Source of the DNA: Caryophanales bacterium UBA2289
GTDB lineage: Bacteria > Bacillota_I > Bacilli_A > Izemoplasmatales > Hujiaoplasmataceae
DNA: 64,000 nucleotides
Direction: 5' to 3'
NCBI GenBank assembly: GCA_002345505.1
Contig: DDWJ01000031.1
Span: 1-64,000 of the forward strand
In this document: positions 7,590 to 16,393 of the stretch, in pieces
Numbering within the stretch: the stretch's first letter is position 1
Layout of the letters: each line of letters starts with the position of its first letter
Translations under genes and position numbers: made by a program
Notes under the pieces: generated by a model
What the model saw: only the letters and a program-made list of their open reading frames with translations
Database searches by the model: none
Told to the model about the DNA's origin: nothing

Positions 7590-8315
7590 ATGAAATTAGA
7601 AGAGGTAGAAGCGCTTAAAGAGCAATTACTCAACAAGAAAAAAACGATGACAAAAGAAGAGCTTCAAGAGATTTGCGAAGAATTCGATAAACGTTTTATT
7701 TACGAATCAACAAGTTTCGATAACGATGATTTCACTTTTGAAGATGTTAATTTCTTGTTGGAAGATCATTCGAGAGAATTTCCCGACAAAAAGCCGAACC
7801 GTAGGAAAGAAATTATCAACAATTATCACGCCATTAATATGGTTCATCGTCTTGTTGGAAAACAAGTCGAATTGAATGAATCAACAGTTAAAGATTTGCA
7901 TCAAATATTAGTTGATGGAATTATAACTGGCGGAGTATACCGTACTCGTGACTTATTCATTTTAGGAGCTAAACACGTACCACCAACTTATTTGAAAATA
8001 TTCAAAAAGATGGATGCTTATTTTCACGATTTAAAAAATCCTGAATTCACAGGTTTAAAAAAGGCAGCTTTTGCTCACTTGCAACTACTGAAAATATATC
8101 CATTCATGGATGCCAACGGTAGACTTGCGCGTTTACTTTTAAATTATCAATTAGAGTTAGATGGCTATTTGCCAGTATCGATCACCAGAGAACAAAGAGA
8201 TGCTTATTTTAAAAACATCGATGAATTTAAAATTAACAAAAAAATTGAGCCATTTACAGAGTTTCTAGCTGAGCTAGAGGCAAAAAGAATCAAAGAATTT
8301 TTAGAGAGAGAATAA
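7590..8315 (+). CDS. Fic/Doc family protein with a Tyr in place of the catalytic His
   Basis: A 241-aa Fic-fold protein. Fic enzymes usually transfer AMP from ATP to target hydroxyls using the motif HPFx(D/E)GNGRxxR. Here residues 170-181 read YPFMDANGRLAR: the catalytic His is Tyr (codon TAT, 8097-8099) and the first Gly is Ala. The N-terminal inhibitory motif (S/T)xxxE(G/N) is also changed: STSFDN at 40-45 has Asp for Glu. The fold-defining segments (NNYHAINMV, GVYRTRDLFILG, KAAFAHLQLL) are intact, so this is not a decayed gene. Start set at the ATG with GAGGTGA in front, rather than the upstream in-frame GTG. No antitoxin gene is adjacent. Activity may be lost or altered. Confidence 0.82.
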   Translation: MKLEEVEALKEQLLNKKKTMTKEELQEICEEFDKRFIYESTSFDNDDFTFEDVNFLLEDHSREFPDKKPNRRKEIINNYHAINMVHRLVGKQVELNESTVKDLHQILVDGIITGGVYRTRDLFILGAKHVPPTYLKIFKKMDAYFHDLKNPEFTGLKKAAFAHLQLLKIYPFMDANGRLARLLLNYQLELDGYLPVSITREQRDAYFKNIDEFKINKKIEPFTEFLAELEAKRIKEFLERE

Positions 8316-8328
8316 CTTCTCTCTTTTT
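8305..8328 (+). terminator. Terminator overlapping the Fic stop codon
   Basis: Stem AGAGAGAA / TTCTCTCT with a TAAC loop that includes the stop codon, then a T-run. Confidence 0.5.
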
Positions 8329-8346
8329 AATGTAAGGAGAGTAAAA

Positions 8347-9312
8347 ATGAAATATATCGCATATCCATTTAACGAAACAAAGAGATTATCATTTTATTTA
8401 GCAACTGAAGAGTTCTTAGCTAGAAACTTTCCAGCGGAAGAATATTTCTTTATGTGGCAAGTAAAGCCAACTGTAATTTTTGGTCGGAATCAGCTGATTG
8501 AGAACGAAGTAAACATGAAATATGTCAAAGATAATAACATTGAATTTTACCGTAGAAAATCCGGTGGAGGATGTGTTTATGCAGACTTTTCCAATATTAT
8601 GTTCTCTTTTATCACGCCAAATTTCAATAAGGATTTTGTCTTTACGACCTACCTTAATAAAGTGGCTAAAATACTTCAAGATTTAGGATTAAATGCTGAA
8701 GTGTCTGGAAGAAATGATATCCTTGTTGATGGTTTAAAGGTATCAGGAAATGCTTTTTACCAAGTAAATTCTAGATCCATTGTTCACGGAACAATGCTTT
8801 ATAATACCGATCTCAGCGTTATGGTTAAAGCCATAACTCCTGATAATGAAAAACTAATTTCTAAAGGTGTGGATAGTGTTAGAAAAAGAGTGACTAACGT
8901 TAAAGAACATTTAGACATTTCAATTGAAGATTTCAAAAGCTTCATTCGCGATAATATTTGTGATCAAGAAGTTACTCTATCTGAAGAAGATATAAGGCGA
9001 ATTGAGAAGATTGAAGAATCATATCTAAAAGAAGATTTCATCTATGGAAAAAATCCCAATTACACCATAAAGAAGAAAAAGAAGACAGAAGCTGGGATAA
9101 TTGAAATATCTTTAGAACTAAAAAATAATATTGTTAAAAGAATTGAAATGTTAGGGGATTATTTTTTGGTTGGTGATGAAGATGAATTCTTAAATAACTT
9201 CAAGAATGTTGAGTTCACTAAAGAAGCTTTCAACAAAGTTCTTGAAATAATAAACATCAATAATTATATCTACAATTTATCAGCTGCAGATTTTTTACAA
9301 ATTTTATTCTAA
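8347..9312 (+). CDS. lplA: Lipoate-protein ligase A
   Basis: A 321-aa cytoplasmic enzyme that activates free lipoate with ATP and attaches it to the target lysine of lipoyl domains. The signature RRKSGGGCVYAD lies at about 69-80 and the catalytic Lys region LKVSGNAFYQ at about 130-139, followed by HGTMLYNTDL; the C-terminal accessory domain is present, giving the usual LplA length. It stands directly before the glycine cleavage genes, whose H protein (GcvH) is the only lipoyl acceptor in view, which supports salvage of lipoate for this system. RBS AAGGAGAG is clear. No lipA or lipB is seen in this window. Confidence 0.92.
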   Translation: MKYIAYPFNETKRLSFYLATEEFLARNFPAEEYFFMWQVKPTVIFGRNQLIENEVNMKYVKDNNIEFYRRKSGGGCVYADFSNIMFSFITPNFNKDFVFTTYLNKVAKILQDLGLNAEVSGRNDILVDGLKVSGNAFYQVNSRSIVHGTMLYNTDLSVMVKAITPDNEKLISKGVDSVRKRVTNVKEHLDISIEDFKSFIRDNICDQEVTLSEEDIRRIEKIEESYLKEDFIYGKNPNYTIKKKKKTEAGIIEISLELKNNIVKRIEMLGDYFLVGDEDEFLNNFKNVEFTKEAFNKVLEIININNYIYNLSAADFLQILF

Positions 9313-9324
9313 AGAATAAATTTA

Positions 9325-9333
9325 TGATATAAT
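9325..9333 (+). promoter_or_regulatory. Extended -10 promoter of the gcv operon
   Basis: TGATATAAT lies 17 bases before the gcvT start; no good -35 is visible. The 38-base gap leaves no room for a glycine riboswitch. Confidence 0.5.
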
Positions 9334-9350
9334 GATGAATGAGGTGGAAT

Positions 9351-10454
9351 ATGGAAATTTTGAAAAAAACATGTCTTTACGATAAACACCTTCAACTAGG
9401 TGCGAAAATGGAAGCATTCGCCGGTTACGAAATGCCAATAGTATATGACAGCATCAAGAATGAGCATTTGGCTGTTAGAAACAACGTTGGCATGTTTGAC
9501 GTATCTCACATGGGCGAAATAATAGTAAAAGGAACAGATGCTTTAGAATTTGTGGAAAAGATATTTACCAATAAAGTTCAGACACTAGAAGATGGACAAG
9601 TTGCTTACGGAATGATGCTTTATGAAAATGGAACAGTTGTGGATGATCTTTTAGTTTACCGTTTAAACAGTGAGTATTTCTTGCTTGTAGTCAACGCAAG
9701 CAATGTTGCTAAAGATTATACTTGGATAGTTGAAAACAGCACTGATTTTGATGTCCTAGTACAAAATGTTAGTGATGATTATCAAGAAATCGCTGTTCAA
9801 GGTCCGAATGCAGAAAATATTATGGCCATGGCTTTAGGAATTGACTTAAGCCAATTAAGATTTTTCTATTTTGCAAACTATGAGTATCTTCAACATCATT
9901 TGATAATATCACGAACTGGTTATACCGGTGAAGATGGATTTGAAATCTATGCTTCAGCTGAAGCGATTAGAGAAATTTGGGATAAATTAATGGAACATGA
10001 TGTCGTCCCATGTGGTTTAGGATCTAGAGACACTTTGCGATTTGAAGCTGCATTACCGCTTTATGGTCATGAAATATCTCAAGATATAACTCCGCTTGAA
10101 GCCGGATTAAAATTCTTCGTTAAACTTGATACAGATATTGATTTTTTAGGTAAACAAGCACTTATTAAACAAGGTGATGATTTAACAAGAAGAGTTGTAG
10201 GAATCGAACTTACTGAAAAATCAATTCCAAGAGAAGGTTATGAAGTTTATAAGGATGATCAAATCATCGGCTATGTTACAACCGGATATTTAAGTATATC
10301 AATCGAAAAACCAATTGCTATGGCGATGATTAATCGTCCTCATACAAAGAAAAACACCGAAGTGTACGTCAAAGTCAGAAACAAAATGATTCCTGGCTTT
10401 GTTAGAGATAAAAAATTCTTAGAAAAAAAATATAGTAAAACGAAGGGAGCTTAA
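9351..10454 (+). CDS. gcvT: Glycine cleavage system T protein (aminomethyltransferase)
   Basis: A 367-aa enzyme that takes the aminomethyl group from lipoyl-GcvH, releases ammonia and makes 5,10-methylene-tetrahydrofolate. Family segments seen: YDSIKNEHLAVRNNVGMFDVSHMGE near the start, VVDDLLVYR with the conserved Asp, RTGYTGEDGFEIY, and RDTLRFEAALPLYGHE. Length is normal for bacteria. The frame opens earlier with an ATG, but GAGGTGG lies between that codon and the chosen ATG, so the later start is preferred. First gene of gcvT-gcvH-gcvPA-gcvPB. Confidence 0.95.
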   Translation: MEILKKTCLYDKHLQLGAKMEAFAGYEMPIVYDSIKNEHLAVRNNVGMFDVSHMGEIIVKGTDALEFVEKIFTNKVQTLEDGQVAYGMMLYENGTVVDDLLVYRLNSEYFLLVVNASNVAKDYTWIVENSTDFDVLVQNVSDDYQEIAVQGPNAENIMAMALGIDLSQLRFFYFANYEYLQHHLIISRTGYTGEDGFEIYASAEAIREIWDKLMEHDVVPCGLGSRDTLRFEAALPLYGHEISQDITPLEAGLKFFVKLDTDIDFLGKQALIKQGDDLTRRVVGIELTEKSIPREGYEVYKDDQIIGYVTTGYLSISIEKPIAMAMINRPHTKKNTEVYVKVRNKMIPGFVRDKKFLEKKYSKTKGA

Positions 10455-10455
10455 T

Positions 10456-10836
10456 ATGAGCAAAATAGTAGAAGGACTTTTCTATTCAAAAAGTCATGAA
10501 TGGGTAAAACCATTAGAAGATGATGTAGTATTAATTGGTATCACTGATTTCGCACAATCTGAACTAGGAGATGTTGTTTTTGTTGATTTACCTGAAGCGG
10601 GCGACAACGTATCTCAAGAAGATGAATTTGGTGCTGTAGAATCAGTTAAAGCAGCTTCAGATTTAATTTCTCCAGTTACTGGTGAAATTTTAGAAGTTAA
10701 TGAAGACTTGGTTGGTGAACCAGAACTTCTTAATAAGAATCCTTATGAAAACTGGCTTCTAAAAGTTAAATTAGAAAATCCTGATGAATTAGGTAACTTA
10801 TTAAGTTCTGAAGAATACGCTAATTTCATTAAGTAG
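10456..10836 (+). CDS. gcvH: Glycine cleavage system H protein (lipoyl carrier)
   Basis: A 126-aa lipoyl-domain protein that shuttles the aminomethyl intermediate between the P, T and L proteins. The lipoylated Lys is expected at residue 65 in GAVESVKAASD; other family segments are HEWVKP, GITDFAQSELGD and NPYENWLLKV. It starts 1 base after the gcvT stop with a GGGAGC RBS. LplA, encoded upstream, is the likely enzyme that lipoylates it. The L protein (dihydrolipoamide dehydrogenase) is not in this window. Confidence 0.96.
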   Translation: MSKIVEGLFYSKSHEWVKPLEDDVVLIGITDFAQSELGDVVFVDLPEAGDNVSQEDEFGAVESVKAASDLISPVTGEILEVNEDLVGEPELLNKNPYENWLLKVKLENPDELGNLLSSEEYANFIK

Positions 10837-10845
10837 GTGAAGTAA

Positions 10846-12180
10846 TTGTTCAAGTATTTTCCCCATACTAAAGCTGACATCGACTCCATGTTGAAAGCTT
10901 TAAATATCTCATCTATCGATGAGTTGTTTAAAGACATTCCTGAAAGTGTTATTTTCAACAGTGATTATGATGTTCCTAGTTTTATGTCTGAATCAGAGTT
11001 AAGGAATCATTTTGCTGAATTGGCAAAAAAGAATCAGGAACTAACTCTTTTTTCAGGTTTAGGGCTCTATGATCATTATCAACCAGCTGTTATTGATGCC
11101 CTGACATCAAGACAAGAATTTATGACCTCATACACGCCATATCAGCCAGAAATTTCTCAAGGTACGTTACAATATATTTTTGAATACCAATCAATGATTC
11201 AAACCCTTACGGGACTTGAGGTTTCAAATGCATCGATGTATGACGGTTCAACCGCAACAGCTGAAGCATGTTTTATGGCTTGCGCCGTAGCGAAAAGAAA
11301 CAAAGTTTTGTTATCTTCAACTTTAAATCCTAACACCATCAACGTCATAAAAACCTATTTGAAATATAAAGAATTAGAATGGGATTTTATTGAAGAAAAA
11401 GATGGTGTGATTGATATTGAAGATTTAAAAAACAAATTAGACAAAGACACTGCTGGCGTAATCGTTCAAAAGCCAAACATCTATGGAATCATTGAGGATT
11501 ATTCAGGCTTTTCTGAACTTATTAAAGCCAATAAGTCTTTATTTGTAATCAACGCTGACATTTCAACTCTAGGAGTTTTAAAGTCTCCAAAAGAAGATGG
11601 AGCAGATATCGCTTGCGGCGAATGCCAATCATTAGGTATGCCGGTTGCCTTTGGTGGGCCAACATTAGGTTATTTAGCGACAGAAAAAACTTATGTAAGA
11701 AAAATGCCAGGTAGAATCTGTGGTTATACTCATGATTTGGAAGGTAAAAGAGCATTTGTTTTAACTCTTCAAGCTCGTGAGCAACATATCAGAAGAAGCA
11801 AAGCTAACAGTAATATTTGTTCAAACCAATCTTTAATGGCGCTTTTTGTAACGATTTATTTATCGTTAATGGGTAAAAACGGTCTTAAAGAAGTCAATAA
11901 TCTATCTTATCAAGGAGCGCATTATTTATATGATAAATTAATCGCTACCGGTAAGTTTAAAGATCCTTTCCAAAAACCGTTCTTAAAAGAATTTACACTT
12001 CAAACTACACTACCTAAAGAGACTATTCAAACTGCATTATTAGAAAATGGCATCTTTGGTGGATTAGGATTAGATGTTTTTGGTGATAAATATGAAGGTC
12101 TTGTCAATTTCAGTGTAACGGAAAAAAGAACAAAAAGTGAAATTGACAAACTCATCTCGATATTGGAGGGATTATCATGA
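10846..12180 (+). CDS. gcvPA: Glycine dehydrogenase (decarboxylating) subunit 1
   Basis: A 444-aa N-terminal-half P protein. With GcvPB it forms the PLP-dependent decarboxylase that loads glycine's aminomethyl group on GcvH. Characteristic segments are FPHTKADIDSMLK, LGLYDHYQPAVID, TPYQPEISQGTLQ and the YDGSTATAEA region. The start codon is TTG, with AGGTGA upstream; there is no ATG in a suitable place. The split gcvPA/gcvPB form is typical of Firmicutes and their relatives. Its TGA stop overlaps the next ATG as ATGA. Confidence 0.95.
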   Translation: MFKYFPHTKADIDSMLKALNISSIDELFKDIPESVIFNSDYDVPSFMSESELRNHFAELAKKNQELTLFSGLGLYDHYQPAVIDALTSRQEFMTSYTPYQPEISQGTLQYIFEYQSMIQTLTGLEVSNASMYDGSTATAEACFMACAVAKRNKVLLSSTLNPNTINVIKTYLKYKELEWDFIEEKDGVIDIEDLKNKLDKDTAGVIVQKPNIYGIIEDYSGFSELIKANKSLFVINADISTLGVLKSPKEDGADIACGECQSLGMPVAFGGPTLGYLATEKTYVRKMPGRICGYTHDLEGKRAFVLTLQAREQHIRRSKANSNICSNQSLMALFVTIYLSLMGKNGLKEVNNLSYQGAHYLYDKLIATGKFKDPFQKPFLKEFTLQTTLPKETIQTALLENGIFGGLGLDVFGDKYEGLVNFSVTEKRTKSEIDKLISILEGLS

Positions 12181-13652
12181 TTAACTATAATAAATTAATT
12201 TTTGAACTTTCCAATAAAGATCGCATAGGTTATTCACTACCAAAACAAAGATTTACTAATTATAATATTGAAAATCTTGACCCAAGCCTTTCAAGACAAA
12301 CTGAATTATTATTACCTGAAGTTTCAGAACTAGACGTATTAAGACATTTTACCAATATTTCAAATAAGAACTTTGGAGTTGAAAACGGCTTTTATCCATT
12401 GGGTTCTTGTACGATGAAGTATAATCCTAAAATAAATGAAGAAATGGCTTCAAATAAAGCTTTTAGAAACTTGCATCCACTTCAACCAGCAAATACTGTT
12501 CAAGGTGCTTTAGAAGTTTATTATAATTTACAAACCTACCTTTCTGAGATCTCTGGTTTAAAAGAGTTTTCTTTGAATCCTTACGCTGGAGCACATGGAG
12601 AATTAGTTGGTTTGATGATTATCAAAGCATATCATGAAGACAGAGGCGATTTCAAACGTAAAAAAATAATTATTCCGGATTCAGCTCACGGAACCAACCC
12701 AGCATCTACAGTCGTATGCGGTATGGATGTAGTTGAGATTGAATCAAATGAATTCGGTAGAGTTGATCTTGAAAAACTAAAAGCAGTACTAAGTGATGAA
12801 ATTGCTGGTATGATGCTAACAAACCCTAATACATTAGGAATATTTGAAAACGACATTTGTGAGATTACGAAATTAGTTCATGAAGCAGGCGGCTTAATGT
12901 ATTACGATGGCGCTAATCTAAATGCTTTACTAGGAAAAGTAAGGCCAGGAGACATGGGATTTGATGTTATGCACATCAATCTTCATAAAACTTTCTCAAC
13001 ACCTCATGGTGGTGGAGGACCTGGATCTGGACCTGTTGGTGTTACTGAAGAACTTTCAAAATACCTGCCAAACCCAAGAATTAAAAAGCTTGACGATTAT
13101 TACTACGTAGAAAATAGCGGTGAAGCTTTAGGGCAAATTTCCAGTTACTTCGGTAACTATATGGTTTCTTTAAGAGCTTATACTTACATTAGAACGTTAG
13201 GCAAAGAAAATCTAAGACTTGTAGGACCATACGCAACCCTTAATGCTAACTATATCTCAAAAGCATTAAAGCCTGCTTATGAACTACCAATTCAAGGCTA
13301 CTGCATGCATGAGGTTGTGTTCAATGGGTTAATTAATAAAGATACAGATGTTAGAACCTTAGACATTGCCAAAAGATTACTTGACTTTGGTATGCACGCC
13401 CCAACAATCTACTTCCCACTTCTTTTCCCACAAGCAATTATGATTGAACCGACAGAAACGGAATCAAAAGAAACAATTGACGATTTTATCAATGTTATGC
13501 ACAAAATTGCTATCGAAGCAAAAGAAGAACCGGAAAAACTTAAACAAGCCCCAACTAAAACGCCAATCAGAAGAACTGACGAAGTATTTGCGGCTAAGAT
13601 GATGATTTTCTCTTACAAAGATTATTTAGAATATATAAACAATCGGGGATAA
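12177..13652 (+). CDS. gcvPB: Glycine dehydrogenase (decarboxylating) subunit 2
   Basis: A 491-aa C-terminal-half P protein carrying the PLP site. The PLP lysine is expected at residue 271 in HINLHKTFSTPHGGGGPG; other marks are YPLGSCTMKYNPK, NPYAGAHGE and PDSAHGTNPAS. Length is normal. Translation is coupled to gcvPA through the ATGA overlap. A CvpA-like gene follows after 4 bases and shares the terminator, although it has no known link with glycine cleavage. Confidence 0.96.
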   Translation: MINYNKLIFELSNKDRIGYSLPKQRFTNYNIENLDPSLSRQTELLLPEVSELDVLRHFTNISNKNFGVENGFYPLGSCTMKYNPKINEEMASNKAFRNLHPLQPANTVQGALEVYYNLQTYLSEISGLKEFSLNPYAGAHGELVGLMIIKAYHEDRGDFKRKKIIIPDSAHGTNPASTVVCGMDVVEIESNEFGRVDLEKLKAVLSDEIAGMMLTNPNTLGIFENDICEITKLVHEAGGLMYYDGANLNALLGKVRPGDMGFDVMHINLHKTFSTPHGGGGPGSGPVGVTEELSKYLPNPRIKKLDDYYYVENSGEALGQISSYFGNYMVSLRAYTYIRTLGKENLRLVGPYATLNANYISKALKPAYELPIQGYCMHEVVFNGLINKDTDVRTLDIAKRLLDFGMHAPTIYFPLLFPQAIMIEPTETESKETIDDFINVMHKIAIEAKEEPEKLKQAPTKTPIRRTDEVFAAKMMIFSYKDYLEYINNRG

Positions 13653-13656
13653 GTAT

Positions 13657-14388
13657 ATGAATATATTGAATTTGTTTGGTTTAATGGATATTATAATTGT
13701 TGCTTTAATTGTTATCTTAACCATTATTGGTTGGAAAAGTGGTTTTTTACTAAAAGTTATCAAACTTGCTTCGAGTCTATTTGGTTTAATCGCCTCAATC
13801 CTTTTAGCGCGACCATTTTCAACTGTGCTTGATAAATGGTTTGGCGAAGGCATAGCACTCAAGATTCAAGAGTTTCTCTTAGAAAGAATCTCAAACGGCG
13901 GTGCCCAAGCAACAGAAGAAAACATCCGTATCGCTTTGCAAGATATGGCATTACCGGAATTTATTTTAGATTGGATTATGGAAAAAGTTAACACCCAAGA
14001 AACAATCAATGCGTTTGTGGACACACTGACACCAATGTTAAAATCATTGATTCTTTTATTGATTGCCTTTGTGGTCTTATTCTTTGGTTCAATGCTAGTG
14101 TTTATGCTTTTAAAAGTTTTAGCAAAGATGATTACATCAATTCCAGTAATCAAACAAGTTGATAAAGTTTTAGGAGCGATATTTGGATTATTCAAAGCTG
14201 CAGTTCTAATCTATGTGGTATTATTCTTAATTGGTTTATTGATGCCAGTACCGGCAATTAATGACTTCTTAGGAGGATTCCTAACTATTGATATGCAACT
14301 TGAGACTGAGGAATTTAGATTATCCAAATTGCTTTACGACAACAACGTTCTCAAATATATAGTCTTTGTCTTTGCAGCTATAATATAG
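13657..14388 (+). CDS. CvpA family membrane protein
   Basis: A 243-aa membrane protein with four hydrophobic segments: DIIIVALIVILTIIGW at the N-terminus, a second helix around LFGLIASILLA, a long one near LILLLIAFVVLFFGSMLVF, and one near LFKAAVLIYVVLFLIGLLM. The pattern, including the GWKSGF after helix 1 and the amphipathic region following helix 2, fits the CvpA (colicin V production) family. The cellular role of CvpA is not settled in Firmicutes. Last gene of the gcv transcription unit. Confidence 0.75.
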   Translation: MNILNLFGLMDIIIVALIVILTIIGWKSGFLLKVIKLASSLFGLIASILLARPFSTVLDKWFGEGIALKIQEFLLERISNGGAQATEENIRIALQDMALPEFILDWIMEKVNTQETINAFVDTLTPMLKSLILLLIAFVVLFFGSMLVFMLLKVLAKMITSIPVIKQVDKVLGAIFGLFKAAVLIYVVLFLIGLLMPVPAINDFLGGFLTIDMQLETEEFRLSKLLYDNNVLKYIVFVFAAII

Positions 14389-14396
14389 AAAAAAAT

Positions 14397-14434
14397 AAAA
14401 GCGTTCTAGGACATCCTAAAACGCTTTTTTTATT
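14397..14434. terminator. Bidirectional terminator between cvpA and ispG
   Basis: Long stem AAAAGCGTT / AACGCTTTT with one mismatch and inner stem TAGGA / TCCTA, followed by T-rich sequence; it lies between convergent genes. Confidence 0.85.
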
Positions 14435-14441
14435 TTAATAA

Positions 14442-15491
14442 TTAGTAATTGATAATAACTTCCTTTAATGTTTCTACCAAATCTTCTTGTTTAATCTTTT
14501 TAATCTTTACACCATCAATAAATAATAAAGCCTCATTAAGGCCACCAGCTACAGCAATATTGGCATGTTTTGCTTCACCCGGTCCATTTACTATGCAACC
14601 CATTATCGCTACAGTAATGTCTTTATCGATAGTTTCTAAAAATTTTTCAATCTCAGTAACAATTGGAATCATATTATATTGAATTCTTCCGCAAGTCGGA
14701 CATGACACAAGTTTTGCCTTTTTAATAAGTTTTAAAGTTCCAAGCAACTCTTTAGCCACTCGAATCTCTTCCACTGGATCAGCAGTTAATGAAACTCTTA
14801 TCGTTGAACCTACGCCATGAAAAAGCAGAGTCCCAAGTCCTACTGATGAAGCAATCGTGCCACCAAAGACAGTTCCTGCTTCAGTGACCCCTAGATGTAA
14901 CGGATATGAAAAAACCTCAGCCGCTAAAAGATTAGCTCTAATGGTATCTTCAACATTTGAAGATTTAAGCGAAATTAAAATATTACTAAAACCAAACTTT
15001 TCTAATAACTCGACATGGTATTTAGCTGAGGCAACCATAGCTTCCGGTGTCGGCTTATGATATTTCTCTAAGATATGTTTTTCAATAGAACCAGAATTAA
15101 TTCCAATTCTTATCGGTATATTATTCTTCTTGCAAGCCTCAACGACTTGCTTAATTTTATCTTCATCACCGATGTTGCCTGGATTAATCCGAATTTTATC
15201 AACGCCAGATTTTATTGCCTCTAAAGCTAGACGATAGTCAAAATGAATATCAGCCACTAGCGGAATATTTATTCTTTCTTTAATTTCTTTTAGCGCTAAA
15301 GCATCTTCCATGTTCAAGACAGCAACTCTAACTATCTGACAACCAACATTTTCTAATGCATGAATTTGCTTAACGGTCGCTTCGACATCTTTTGTTTTTG
15401 TTGAAGTCATCGATTGGATGACAACACTGTTATCTCCACCAACTGTTAAGTTGCCGATTTTTATTTTCTTTGTCTTTTCTCTTGTATACAT
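14442..15491 (-). CDS. ispG: 4-hydroxy-3-methylbut-2-enyl-diphosphate synthase (flavodoxin/ferredoxin)
   Basis: A 349-aa iron-sulfur enzyme of the MEP isoprenoid pathway that converts MEcPP to HMBPP. The N-terminal TIM-barrel part shows the family segments VIQSMTSTKT, VRVAVLNMEDA, LVADIHFDYR and RINPGNIG. The C-terminal part has the cluster ligands Cys264, Cys267 (SCPTCGR) and Cys299 (MGCIVNGPGE), with Glu306. The longest frame begins at a GTG, but the GTGAGG there is the RBS for the ATG at 15491, so the latter is used. The enzyme needs reduced ferredoxin or flavodoxin; a small ferredoxin is encoded at 52267-52437. Confidence 0.95.
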   Translation of the reverse strand: MYTREKTKKIKIGNLTVGGDNSVVIQSMTSTKTKDVEATVKQIHALENVGCQIVRVAVLNMEDALALKEIKERINIPLVADIHFDYRLALEAIKSGVDKIRINPGNIGDEDKIKQVVEACKKNNIPIRIGINSGSIEKHILEKYHKPTPEAMVASAKYHVELLEKFGFSNILISLKSSNVEDTIRANLLAAEVFSYPLHLGVTEAGTVFGGTIASSVGLGTLLFHGVGSTIRVSLTADPVEEIRVAKELLGTLKLIKKAKLVSCPTCGRIQYNMIPIVTEIEKFLETIDKDITVAIMGCIVNGPGEAKHANIAVAGGLNEALLFIDGVKIKKIKQEDLVETLKEVIINY

Positions 15492-15525
15492 CAGCTTATA
15501 CCTCACCTATGTAATTTATAACTCT

Positions 15526-15531
15526 ATTATA
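15526..15531 (-). promoter_or_regulatory. -10 element of ispG
   Basis: TATAAT on the minus strand, 35 bases before the ATG, with a weak -35 (TTAAAA) 17 bp upstream. Confidence 0.45.
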
Positions 15532-15583
15532 CTATATTACAAGGTTTATTTTAAGAATTATCATCTTTATTTATCAAGAGATA

Positions 15584-15592
15584 TGGTAAAAT
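15584..15592 (+). promoter_or_regulatory. Extended -10 of the Enzyme I-like gene
   Basis: TGGTAAAAT about 21 bases before the start codon; divergent to the ispG promoter. Confidence 0.45.
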
Positions 15593-15613
15593 ATAGTCAA
15601 AGAGGTGAACTTT

Positions 15614-16288
15614 ATGTTAAGTTTCCAAGGCATTGGCGCTACTCAAGGTAAAGGCAGCGGCATAGCTATCATCCATAAGAAAATAACCGGAAAAGTCCAT
15701 GAAAAATTTTATGGAGATGAAGCGAAAGATCTATTTGACCAAATCAAAGATTTAGCATTATCTGAAATTGATACTCTTGTAGAATTATGTAATGACAGTG
15801 AAGAAGAAGCTATCCTTTGTGCTCATCGCTTGATGCTTGAAGATATAGAAGTAATTAATAAAGTTTATCAAGAAATTGATAAAGGTGAAGATCTACTAAG
15901 CGCAATAAATAACGTCCAAGAAAACTACTTCAAACAGTTTCAATCAATGGAAGAAGAAATATTTAGTTCTAAAGCTTTAGATGTAGAAGACGTCTTTGAC
16001 CGTTTGATAAATAATATTAAAAAGCAAAAACAACTTAAAAATATCAATAAAAACTTTATTCTAGTATGTGACGAATTATTACCGACGACAATCTATGATT
16101 ACCCGATTGAATATCTAAAAGGCATAATCGTCAAGAAAGGAACAATGTTCTCGCATGGTATAATCATCGCAAAGTCAAAAAACATTCCCGTAGTTATCGG
16201 TTTAGGATTTGACGCAGCTAAAATCATGGCAAATGATTATTTAGTAATAGATGGTTTAACAGGAAAAGTAGTAATAATCAGTGAATGA
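15614..16288 (+). CDS. Stand-alone N-terminal half of PTS Enzyme I (no PEP-binding domain)
   Basis: A 224-aa protein that matches only the N-terminal phosphotransfer part of PTS Enzyme I. It starts with FQGIGATQGKGSGIA, as EI does, has the helical HPr-docking region (about 30-140), and the swivel phosphohistidine segment KGTMFSHGIIIAKSKNIPVVIG with His181. The C-terminal TIM barrel that binds PEP, about 300 residues in EI, is absent. The stop codon lies inside a perfect terminator stem, so this is a clean end, not a recent truncation. A similar EI-like part exists in DhaM. It could accept phosphate from HPr or regulate the PTS. Start chosen by AGAGGTGA rather than the upstream GTG. Confidence 0.72.
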   Translation: MLSFQGIGATQGKGSGIAIIHKKITGKVHEKFYGDEAKDLFDQIKDLALSEIDTLVELCNDSEEEAILCAHRLMLEDIEVINKVYQEIDKGEDLLSAINNVQENYFKQFQSMEEEIFSSKALDVEDVFDRLINNIKKQKQLKNINKNFILVCDELLPTTIYDYPIEYLKGIIVKKGTMFSHGIIIAKSKNIPVVIGLGFDAAKIMANDYLVIDGLTGKVVIISE

Positions 16289-16318
16289 TTTTTCTATAAT
16301 GAAAAATCATTCATTTTT
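16282..16318 (+). terminator. Terminator overlapping the stop codon of the EI-like gene
   Basis: Perfect 13-bp stem TGAATGATTTTTC / GAAAAATCATTCA with loop TATAAT, followed by TTTTT. The TGA stop is inside the 5' arm. Confidence 0.85.
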
Positions 16319-16358
16319 CATTCAAATGACATCAAAACAACACATTATTAGCCTATAG

Positions 16359-16364
16359 TATAAT
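16359..16364 (+). promoter_or_regulatory. -10 element of the MMPL transporter gene
   Basis: TATAAT 30 bases before the start codon; the -35 is not convincing. Confidence 0.4.
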
Positions 16365-16393
16365 TAAGAGAGTGAATATTTGAGGTGATAGAA

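Noticed and set aside
9313..9350. Glycine riboswitch before gcvT
   Set aside because: The gap is only 38 bases and holds a promoter and an RBS.
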